64,000 bases of DNA from Acanthosoma haemorrhoidale (lineage: Eukaryota; Arthropoda; Insecta; Hemiptera; Acanthosomatidae): contig OV884011.1 of NCBI GenBank assembly GCA_930367205.1, positions 126,675,208 through 126,739,207 on the forward strand, read 5' to 3'. The position numbers were made by a program, and so were the translations under genes. The notes under the pieces were generated by a model. It was given only the letters and a program-made list of their open reading frames with translations, was not told where the DNA came from and did not search any database. This document shows, in pieces, positions 55,040 through 64,000 of this stretch (position 1 is the stretch's first letter; each line of letters begins with the position of its first letter).

Positions 55040-57196
55040 TCGGTACGACTCCTTATCCATTCTCCTTTGGAATGCGAATGATGTTCCCACCCACACTAAG
55101 AACCTAACAGCACTACTCCACAACAAGAACATCGACGTAGCTCTTATTACTTACGAAACAAGACTTACGAGTAAACAACCATTTACCGTTTAACAGTACT
55201 AGACTTATCGAACTGATCACCCAGATGGAAGAGCTCATACAGGTACCGCTGTCATTGTCCATAACTCCATTCCCTATCACATAGTTCCTTTGGTAGCACA
55301 AGATTTCCTTCAATCCACTGCAGTGTCAATCAGCACATTCACTTTTCCCATCACCCTCTAACTAGTTTACTACCCTCCCAATAAATCCATTTCCGACTCC
55401 CAATTCATCTCCTTTCTAGGCTCCGTTGAACATTGTTTCCTTGTGGGTAGGAACTTTAATGTGAAGCACCAACAGTGAGGGTCAAGATCCACGAATACAC
55501 GAGGACGTGCTTTGTTGTCCTCACTCACACGGAAACATTGCTCCACTATCACTCCTGATACAGCAATCTATTGGCTATGATAACCAATAGTATCAGATCC
55601 CAACCAGAATCCAGATCTCCTTGACGTTTTCTTCTACGATAGTTTAGGAACACTTAACTATTCACTCACGCGCCGCGATGACCTCTCCTCCGATCATAGT
55701 CCTTTATTATTAACCATTTCCCTAAGACCAATTCACAAACTGCCTGTCCTTTTATTTACGTATAAGGGGCCCAGTTGTCTATGACCACTTCCGCAAGCTT
55801 CTTACAGATTCCGTAGACCTCAAAGTGTCCCTGTGTCCCTGAAAACATCCCAACACCTAGACGATCCAGTGCTTTCTTTCACTGATCTGATCCAGAGGTC
55901 GGCTTGGGAGGCATCCTCGCCCCATCGTCATCCTAAAATTAATCAAAATTATTTACCTCATTATCCCAAAGACCTAATCCAACCCAAACCCCACTCGAGA
56001 ACAGTGTAGCTATGATCACTTTCACACCTCACCTTTCTCATCAAAGCCATACTCACATCACAACTGTTGAAGATTTCCTCACTTCACCTATACCTCTCTC
56101 TCACCTCCACCGAAAGCCGTTGTTAACCCCTTTGAGATCAAATACCTACTGAAATCCATGTGCCAAAAATCCCCTGGATATGATCTCCTCACTTCTCAAA
56201 TTCTCAAACAACTTCTTCCTAAAGCCATAATCTTCCTAACCTACACGTATAATTGCATTATCCGAACGACCCACTTTCCTCTCTTCTGGAAACATTACAT
56301 TATTGTCCTTTTCGCCTAATAAACTAATTAATTATAAACTATTTGCCTCATCTTACCGTCCAATGAGCCTACTCCCTAACCTGTCTAAAATATTTGAGAA
56401 ACTCCTATTAAAACGTCTACTTCCAATTGTTGGATTCAAAAACCTTTTTCCTACACACCAGTTTGGTTTCCGTCAACGACATTCCACTGATCAACAAATC
56501 CTTCGCGTTGTTGATCACATCTCCTCAGCCCTTGAAACCAAACAGTATTGCACTGCTGCCTATATAGTTGATATAGTTTAAGCTTACTATCCCATAAAAG
56601 CAGGAGTTCCACAGGTCAGAGTCCTGGGTCCCATCCTCTATAACCTATACACTGCTGATGTCCCCTCTACCCTCAATAACTTCTTGGCCACATTCGCAGA
56701 TGACACTGCAGTCTTGTCATCCCACCCAGACCCCGATATAGCATTCCATCACCTTCAAAAACTCCTAAAGTTAATAAAGCACAATAGTCCCACATTACCT
56801 TCACCCTCTATCTTGTCCACTAGTACATACTACTTCAAAGAACATCCCATCTCTCAATAGAAAATAAATTCTTAATCTACAAAGTTATACTTAAACCAAT
56901 CTGGACATACGGAACAGAGCTATGGGGGACAGCAAAAAAGTCGAACATCAAGGGTATCCAATCCTTTCAATCAAAAGTCCTGAGAACAATAGAAAAAGTC
57001 CCTTATTACGTCAGCAACAAAACCCTTCATAACGATCTTAATTACCTTACATTCTTGAACTCATCCCTTCCAAGCTCATAAAATTCCATAGTAACGTATC
57101 CAACCACTTTAATCTCGTAGCACAGTCGTTGCACTCCACCACTTATATAATCCTCCCCGAAGACTGAAACAACAGTGGCCTCATGACCTGCTATAA
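55040..57196 (+). pseudogene. LINE ORF2 endonuclease-reverse transcriptase, broken (copy D)
   Basis: Fragments of the endonuclease (SILLWNAN, LITY.TRL, DLLD) and reverse transcriptase are readable: SYRPMSLLPNLSKIFEKLL and HQFGFRQRHSTDQQ at 56350-56500, then GVPQ and FADD at 56693-56704. A deletion after AYIVDIV at about 56578 removes the AFDRVW to SNRFF region. Another near 56770-56830 removes the segment between NLQK and the thumb. The natural stop is TAA at 57194-57196. Confidence 0.8.
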
Positions 57197-57530
57197 ATGC
57201 GTGACAGTGGGAGTCCTGGCAATGGCCAGCTTCTCCAATCATGTCCTGAGCGTATGCGGCTCTCGCGCTCTTCGTCAACCTCCACTGACATGTATCAGGT
57301 GACAAGGCTGATGGAGGAACGTGGGGGATTTGCCAAGACCCCGCTTTCTCTTTCCCATGCGAGGAAGGTAACAACTATGTGGACTTGGGAGGCCTCTGGG
57401 CTGTTTGTAAATATTGTATGAATGAGCTAGTGAATGATGAATTGTTAATATGGTACGACTGAGGACATTTATCTTGATTACTTATTGCCTAACAAGGCAG
57501 ATTGTAATTTTAGCACAATAAAGAAGTTAT

Positions 57531-57553
57531 ATATATATATATATGTATATATA
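57531..57553. repeat. AT-rich simple repeat at LINE 3' junction
   Basis: An (AT)n run with one G follows the LINE terminus directly. It may be the insertion target, or may have grown from the LINE tail. Confidence 0.7.
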
Positions 57554-59469
57554 TCTTAAGCTATCCCTGAGTTTAAGTTAACCATTATAATTTGTACTTA
57601 GCACAAAACTTTGTACTTACATGGATGACAAAATTGCGAAGAATTATGCCTGAAGAACCAGACCCATTCTGTATAATTTTCCTTATTTTAACAATTTAAT
57701 TCAAATAATCGATTCATGCGTGGTTGAAAAATTAAACATTTTTTGAAAGTAAATCATTAAATAATCAATATAAAATCATTTAAATAAATTATTCAAAGCC
57801 CATGAGTTTTATGAATATGTAAACCACAAATTATAATTGTTTAAAAATTATTTATTTGAAAAAATTTTATGGTTTCTAGCAGACAATTCTAACATAAGAG
57901 GCCCAACGCTATCTTTTCTGGCTAATACAACTAAAATTTTTAAAATGGTGCTTTAAAACCTTGTTTAAACCATAATTATTTATTTTATAAATTTCCAACA
58001 ATTATGTCTGTAAACATTATTAGGCCTAAATATCAATTTTCTGGAGATATTTGAATATACAGTGTTTGTAAGCAATATGTGTGTTTATAATTATTAGTTA
58101 CATAAAAATGTGGTAACGATATTATTGGTGCTTTCAGCGTTAATAGACGACCGACATTTATACTGTTGGGGTATAAATGTACGTACAATAACGTTGTTTT
58201 TTTTATATTCTTATATATTTTTTATATTATTGTATTTTATATATTTTTTAATGAAAGTGAGTAGTTACAAAAGGTTGAGTCACAAATTTTACTAGCAAAT
58301 TGATTCTATCGTTAAGATGGGTTCGTTTTTATAGCATAGTGTAGTCTTATGCATAAATAGAACAAAAGCATATTTTAAAATTAATTTAAATAACTTTTGC
58401 CTGGAACTTTTATTATAACTAGAAGATCATATTTAGAAAAATTGGATTAGTTTATTATTATTGTTATTATTAGTGGGTTATTCGTGTGCGAACACACTAA
58501 TGATTTCAAAAAAGATAATGAGTAATTAGATGTTAACATTACGTTTTTTTATCTGGCATCTGAACCATCCCTGCCAACCCTGAAGCCTACTCAATTTCAA
58601 ATCTCTATCTACACTGTTCACGCATTACCTCTGATAAATTATATGTCAAAAAGACAACCTGTGAATATCGTTGCTGAAATGCTGCGTCATGCGTTGGACC
58701 AATCTATTTGTACAGTGTACGAAATTGAATTCATTAATAAAAAAATATTTATCTCATTAATTTTCCATCTTACATTGTACGAATCAATCCCTTGGATTGA
58801 GATAGGCCTAATATTAGAAGTCACAAACTATATCATAACACATCAAACCAATACGTTTGATTCATGTCGATTCTTTGTGGATTCAGCTCCAGGAACCATA
58901 ATAAAAACTTATAAAAGAATATTATTGTTTGATATTCTATTTTGCAATATCCTATAACAGGAAAAAAACAATTTAGAATGATCTTTGTGTATGTTTTATT
59001 GCATAGTCCGTTAATACTAAGCAATATCATTTTATATTATGCTTATTAGTTGGTCGATTTCGGTAGTAAAGCCAACTTCGGAAAAACATTTTGTGAAGCT
59101 ATTCATATGAAAATTAGAACAAAGAACGTTTTGAATGGGTTTGACTTAATTTTTTAAAAAACAGGTAATGTTTGAACCTTTCAGGTCTTCTATCAATGGA
59201 AAAATTAGCTGCAAGGCTCAATGCTAAAGCACAAAAACCAGCGCTAGATACGTTTTAGCCATATCAAAAATAGCAAGGCTCTGATCGTTGGATCTACGAA
59301 TAGACAATATTATTATGGGATATTTCCTGAAGATAGGCCACAATAAAAACAGAGTTGACCTCATGGTGAGCAGCATTCACAACATCCCTATAAAATCCCA
59401 TCTCCCTATCAGCATGTACATAACACATTCAAACTACTCCATTCCATTTCCTAGATAAGAAGCAGGCCT

Positions 59470-59775
59470 ATATCTCTTACTTGTCGGCCATAATAACGGT
59501 CAGGTTATTTGGGTCATAGACCGAATCCTATAACGGCTCTCCCGCCCCCAGTCGTCTATAGGACTTTTGGTCCCAGCAGGAAAGGGTCGAGGGAGACTTA
59601 GATTAAGGTCGGGATTTAGGCGGTTTATCGGTTCTGTGTGTCAGCTTAGTATTCGATCCCGCCGAGCCCTGGTGTGTGGCTAGGGACGCTGTCTGTAAAA
59701 GCTGCCGTGGTGGCAAGTTTTGATGGGGTCGGAGGAGTCATCCGCCAGGATAGGCGCCCTTGAGTGATATATTGT
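59470..59775. other. GC-rich island of unknown origin
   Basis: About 300 bp of high-GC sequence with sharp edges in AT-rich DNA. It matches nothing else in the window by eye. Minus-strand frames are partly open (for example ADDSSDPIKTCHHGSFYR) but interrupted. I suspect the 5' end of an unrecognised LINE or another transposon piece. Confidence 0.35.
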
Positions 59776-60883
59776 TAGTCACACGAGTTCGTATACCCCT
59801 TTTAGGGTTTAGTAGTTTTTTATTCGATTTACGTCTGATTGGTTTGATGTAAATACTATGTTTAAACTAGAGACAAACTATTTTGCACAGATTATTCACT
59901 GAAGGATAGATGACTCTAAAAACGATTGTATCTACTTAGTAAAATGTTTATATATTTCGTTATTGATGAAATAATAAGAAAAATAACTCTCTTGGAATTC
60001 TTGCAAATAAATTCAATTCAGCGTGATGTTTCATGCAAGGATATAGTTACAGCTTTAAAAGTATGAAAGTTTTTTAATTATAGCTTCAAATATTTCAATA
60101 AACACCATTCCTAATGTGTTGTAAAACATTAATATGTATGTAAAATACTAATATTTTATTTTAATCATGAAGTAATCGACATCGCCATTGATTATTTTGT
60201 ATCGGACCCCTTCACGTATTTTGTATCACTTTGGCACAAAATAGAATTATTATGAAAAACTTCATTTCTTAGTTTTTGGTAGTTCTAAGCTTAGTGAAAG
60301 TAAAAGTCACATGATAAAAAAATATGTAAGTATGCCTACCTTGGAGAGGCAGTATTGATAGGAAACAAAAACAGCCATTCCACTTGAGATAAAAGTAGCT
60401 TACCATAAAGACATCTTGAGTATCTTTCCTATTCACAGATTTACCTTTATATTTTCTGTTATTCTTTGCTTTATTAAATCTTTGATTGTGTTTTATAGTT
60501 TAATCTCCTTGTAATTTCTTATTTATAAAAATGTCTTGTTTCTTTGTATATATTATTTCCTCTGTTAATGTGTTGTAAATATTTCTTTTGTAAATATATT
60601 TGCAAAAAAGCATAGAAAATATTCTGCTTGCTGCTTTAAAACTTTTCCCTTGACTAACCTATAGCAATAGCACTACCAATAGCAGAATTTTTTTTATTTG
60701 GCTATATATGGTATTTTTTTCTCTTTTTTGCTCAATGGAACATGACTTATTTTATTGAAACTTAGTTTTTCAATGAAATATTGGTCATAATATAAACAGT
60801 AGGAGGGTTAAAAAAAGTTGTTATTAGGACTGACTATTTTTGTACAGGAGATGTGGACAGGGTGGGTTTCTTGGCTATTTCGT

Positions 60884-61063
60884 CTATATCTTGCTGACTA
60901 GTGCCTCTTCGCTATTCTTAATCCCCGGAATGAGGGAATCTAATTTTATCTTAATGCTTTCCAAACTATTTATTAATTTTTTGTCATTCGTATGGTGTAA
61001 CAATGCAACTCTATTTGGGGCATCCTGACTCCCTTCCTCTTCTAGATGTTGGTAGTGCTGGCC
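60884..61063 (-). pseudogene. Possible coiled-coil coding fragment
   Basis: On the minus strand 59 codons are open before TAG at 60886-60884. The translation contains LLHHTNDKKLINSLESIK and LDSLIPGIKNSEEALVSK, a heptad-like pattern of leucine and isoleucine. Composition is unlike chance AT-rich translation. It may be a scrap of a LINE ORF1 or Gag protein, or an exon. I do not recognise the family. Confidence 0.22.
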
Positions 61064-61350
61064 TGTTTTTTTTTTAGATGTTCTCTACATATGATAGCTA
61101 ATGTTCTATTGGTTCTTAAATAAAGATATCCGTTATGTGAAGTCAGTACCACTTATGACCGTTTAATAACCATCCTATTATCAATATAAATTACATGTTT
61201 TTTTTTAAACTTTTAACCATTAATTGGGTGAGAACCGCATATGAATGTTATTGTGTTTTTGCGTGTAAAGGAAATAAAGTCAGTCTTTTTTTAGCTATCT
61301 ATATGTGTTTTACTTTCACCTCCTCTCTCTTTTTTCGATTCTGTTATATG

Positions 61351-61630
61351 GTCTTGAGAGACGGGGTACAGCCGATCAGGAAAGAGTAAGGGCCATACGG
61401 GAAGCACCACTGCCCAAAAATACAAGGGGGATCCGCCGATTCCTGGGAATGATCAACTATTATCGGCGGTTCATTCCCGGGATAGTGGAGCTGACGAATC
61501 CATTAACCTAGATGCTAAAGAAGGGAAAGAACTTTCGGTTGGGGCTGGAGCAAGTAACATGCTTGGAAAAACTTTGGGAGGTCCTGACCACTAGGCCGCT
61601 ATTGGCTTTCCCCGATTCTATACAAATACA
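61351..61630 (+). mobile_element. Gypsy pol fragment (RT connection)
   Basis: It reads DGVQP, then after a frameshift QERVRAIREAPLPKNTRG, RRFLGMINYYRRFIPGIVE and LLAFPDSIQIQ, with a TAG at 61509-61511. It parallels 42925-43195 in the large gypsy element but is clearly diverged, so it comes from a related, separate element. It has no LTR or other gene part beside it. Confidence 0.8.
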
Positions 61631-63066
61631 AGATGTACTTATTTTGAAAAAAATAACAGTAGCTTTCCACATTTTTAGAGTATTAAATGCCACTCATGTG
61701 CATTCATTACAATCATACCATAAACAAAGGAAAATAATGGTTCTATCCAAATTAACGATGTGGTAGATAACAGTGACAAAAAGATAAGGAGTCCCTTCTC
61801 CCCTCTAATCCCTAGAGTAAAAACTCCACTGCTCGATCAACCACGCCCCACGCCTTTCTTACGCGAGGAGAAGAAAAATTAAAGAAACTCGTTGTGACTT
61901 CAAATCCTACAGTTGGTCATGATTAAATTAACTCAAGGCAACTATGAAGAATTACCGTCCTTGCGTGTATACGGCTGAAGTAAATAAAAGAGGATATATG
62001 AGTGGGTAATATAGGCTTAAGCACGCAAACGCTCTTTCATGGAGCATTCCGTAACGGCCAGTACAGAACAATCGCTACGTAATCGATGTAATAAAACAAA
62101 GACACTATAATTATATTTTCGTACATTTTACCAAACGGTTGTCTACTAATCATTAAAATTGGATAATTTTAACACTTTCCACAAACGTAATAGGTGCTTC
62201 TCAAGAAGCGAAACATTCAACTCAAATAATAATAATGGTAAATCATGAGTGCAATACTCAATCACCATAAAATATAGTATGTTAATTGTGAATTTTATAG
62301 TTAATATCTGTCAACTACTCAGGTTTAAACTCACTCACTCAAGAATAGTTAAAATTCATGTCAGCTACAAGCCAGAAGAGAGAAGTTCTATATTAGGTAA
62401 TATGTTTGTCTCTCTACCGATCTGTTTGTTTCTTCTACAATAGCAGCCGTAAAAATGAACCAAACTTTCTGAAACGTTAATGGTAACTTTAATATCAATC
62501 CAGAGTACACTCAATATTGTTTGATTATTCAAATCAATATAAAAAGATATTAAACGTTAAAAGAAATAGGATTGCAAATACATTACTAACTGGCCTGCAT
62601 CTCCCTGATATTCAAGCTTTTGGGATTCTCTGCTAGAAAACTGTTTAAGATTATTCGTCATGAAAGACTGCATACTTATTTGGTAATAGGAAAAGAAAAC
62701 AAGTTTTGAAGCTTATAAACAGTTTTTTAAATATTAATATTTTAGATACTCGCATTTTTTTTAAAGTAACTGACCGAGGTGGATTAGAAAATAATGTGAA
62801 GTATTCCTGAAAAAAATACCGGAGATTTGTTTCTCAATAACTTTTACAGTTTAAAAACAGGATTTATTTATATATATATTCTAAATGAAAACATTATATT
62901 TTATAGAAATAAATTTACTGGCCGATGAGAAATACACCATAACCAATAAAATAAATAAAAAATATCTGGGGCCACGTTTTGTTTATATCATAAGTTTGAT
63001 TTATTTCTAAAATATTTATGATTTTTATGATAATTTGTATGATATTGATGATAATTTTGTTTCACT
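61631..63066. other. AT-rich non-coding tract
   Basis: I see no gene, repeat or motif that I can support here. Confidence 0.5.
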
Positions 63067-63090
63067 AGCTATGAACTATGAACTCTCAGG

Positions 63091-63384
63091 GTGTTGGATA
63101 AGAAGAAGCCGCCGAAAGTAGTACAGGAGAGGAAGGCGGCTGATAAGGTGGAGGAGGCTAGGAGCGATCCCGAGGTGGAGGAGTCGAAGGGGATCGCTAC
63201 GACGAATTTGCCAACTCCAAAGGATGGCCCCAAGGCGAGGACTGTGGCGGCTGCGGGGGGTGGCCCCGTGGTGGGGGCTGGGGGGCGCGCTAGGTCTGGG
63301 CCCTCTGTGATGGGGAGGCCTGGGTTTGGCGCTGTCTCCCGGCGTCCGCCTCGGGGTGGCCCTCCGGGGACCGGCAGGCACTGA
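63091..63384 (+). pseudogene. Low-complexity ORF1-like fragment
   Basis: A 97-residue frame, open from the start of the insert and basic overall. The acidic-basic N-terminal third (about residues 1-40) is followed by a Gly/Ala/Pro-rich tail. Such tails occur in LINE ORF1 proteins and in disordered RNA-binding proteins. No zinc knuckle is present. The assignment rests mainly on context. Confidence 0.35.
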
Positions 63385-63595
63385 TCATGGTGGGATAGTG
63401 GGATCACCAATCTGCATATTCTGCAAGAAAGAGGGAGAAACGGCACGTCATATAATATGTGACTGTGATAACTTAGCTAGAAGGCGATACTTTCATTTTG
63501 GTAGTGATCGCATTGTAGACCCCAAACTATGTGAACTGATCGATCCATTCAGTATCCTCAGATTTGCAAAGGCCGTGGGCCTGTCACATATTTAG
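63383..63595 (+). pseudogene. LINE reverse transcriptase C-terminal zinc knuckle fragment
   Basis: It reads GSPICIFCKKEGETARHIICDC (CX2C...HX4C), then LARRRYFHFG and DPFSILRFAKAVGL, and ends at TAG 63593-63595. This C-terminal pattern is found in I/LOA-like LINEs of arthropods. It differs from the R1-like knuckle at 45940-45995. Only the tail of the protein is present. Confidence 0.7.
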
Positions 63596-63690
63596 GACAG
63601 AGACATGGACGGCGCACAATAGGTCTCAGTGAGGCCGCGGTGCACAAATGCCGGAACAAATAAAAAAAAAAAAAAAAAAAGCTATGAACT

Positions 63691-64000
63691 AAATCTAGAT
63701 AAGATGGGCATAAAACAGCACATTTAAATGAATACAAAGTAAAAGTTTCGTATTTATACTTCTCCATAAAACAATACATACAATACAATACAATAATACC
63801 ATACATTTTAACGGAGACAAAATGCCAACTTCGGATCCTGTCGAATATCTTGGTATTTATTATTATTTTACATAACAGAGAAAAGAAAGCAAATAGATTA
63901 ACGTTAAACGTTACTGATTCATCTCAAAACTTCTAAATGAACTCTCACTTAGATGACTTTTCACTGTTGACTGTACACATGTTAAATATGTTCTCACTGT
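63691..64000. other. AT-rich flank, nothing recognised
   Basis: No coding frame or repeat is supported in the last 310 bases. Confidence 0.5.

Larger units (their letters stand above)
53311..57530 (+). mobile_element. Jockey-type LINE, family J copy D
   Basis: Spans the 5' UTR, ORF1, ORF2 and 3' tail, with the 5' part matching copy C and the rest matching copies A and B. The 3' end reads TTTTAGCACAATAAAGAAGTT and runs straight into an AT repeat, so the target duplication cannot be resolved. Many stops and several hundred bases of deletion in ORF2 show that it is old. Confidence 0.85.
57556..61350. other. Mainly AT-rich non-coding tract
   Basis: No clear gene. It includes a GC-rich island at 59470-59775 and a minus-strand open stretch at 60884-61063, both listed separately. 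Confidence 0.45.
63078..63680 (+). mobile_element. 603-bp retroposed chimera with 11-bp target duplication
   Basis: The insert ends in a run of about 19 A and is flanked by agctatgaact at 63067-63077 and 63680-63690 (the first A is shared with the tail). The first half (63085-63384) encodes a Lys/Glu then Gly/Ala/Pro/Arg-rich segment (KKKPPKVVQERKAADKVEE, GRPGFGAVSRRPPRGG). The second half encodes the C-terminal zinc knuckle of a LINE reverse transcriptase. It looks like a LINE whose 5' and 3' ends were joined by deletion and then mobilised by target-primed reverse transcription. Confidence 0.7.

Noticed and set aside
1..64000. Bacterial-type systems (operons, CRISPR, toxin-antitoxin)
   Set aside because: No ribosome binding sites, operon-like gene runs or regularly spaced repeats; the content is eukaryotic transposons in AT-rich DNA.

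Overview
This window looks like AT-rich, gene-poor DNA from an arthropod, most likely an insect nuclear genome. I infer that from the families present: Jockey-clade and R1-like non-LTR retrotransposons, Ty3/gypsy LTR elements of the insect type, and a DD41D-spaced Tc1/mariner transposase. I found no intact host protein-coding gene. Every convincing coding stretch belongs to a transposable element, and almost all are broken by stops, frameshifts and deletions. Nothing resembles a bacterial operon, a CRISPR array, an rRNA gene or an intact tRNA gene.

Layout. A Jockey-type LINE (family J) occurs five times: copy A at 1-1795 (+, cut by the window edge), B at 10341-14352 (+), C at 18837-21453 (+), D at 53311-57530 (+) and E at 29908-30514 (-). 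A second Jockey-superfamily group of LINEs (family K) occurs at 21454-22135 (-), 22165-23873 (+), 31718-32725 (+) and as a 141-bp tail at 48216-48356 (-). A gypsy element is present as a small deletion derivative at 8416-10164 (-) with a matching 4-bp flanking repeat. A larger decayed gypsy element runs from about 40405 to 46960 (+) and carries a nested R1-like LINE at 44515-46716. A third gypsy scrap lies at 61351-61630. A decayed mariner-like transposon is at about 26860-28020. A 603-bp retroposed chimera at 63078-63680 is flanked by an 11-bp duplication.

Between these are AT-rich tracts several kilobases long. A few GC-richer, homeodomain-site-rich blocks (4262-4510, 16130-16400, 47095-47290, 53085-53300) look like candidate conserved non-coding elements, which would suit an intron or gene desert near a developmental gene. 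That is inference from composition only.

The genes do not form a pathway. The window records layered insertions: LINE into gypsy, LINE into LINE, and LINE beside gypsy. The most informative items are the gypsy derivative that joins the first 37 bp of an LTR to an open integrase tail, the 603-bp chimera, the LINE reverse transcriptase whose catalytic YADD box reads YAAA, and the head-to-head K pair. I did not find a clear new biological system.
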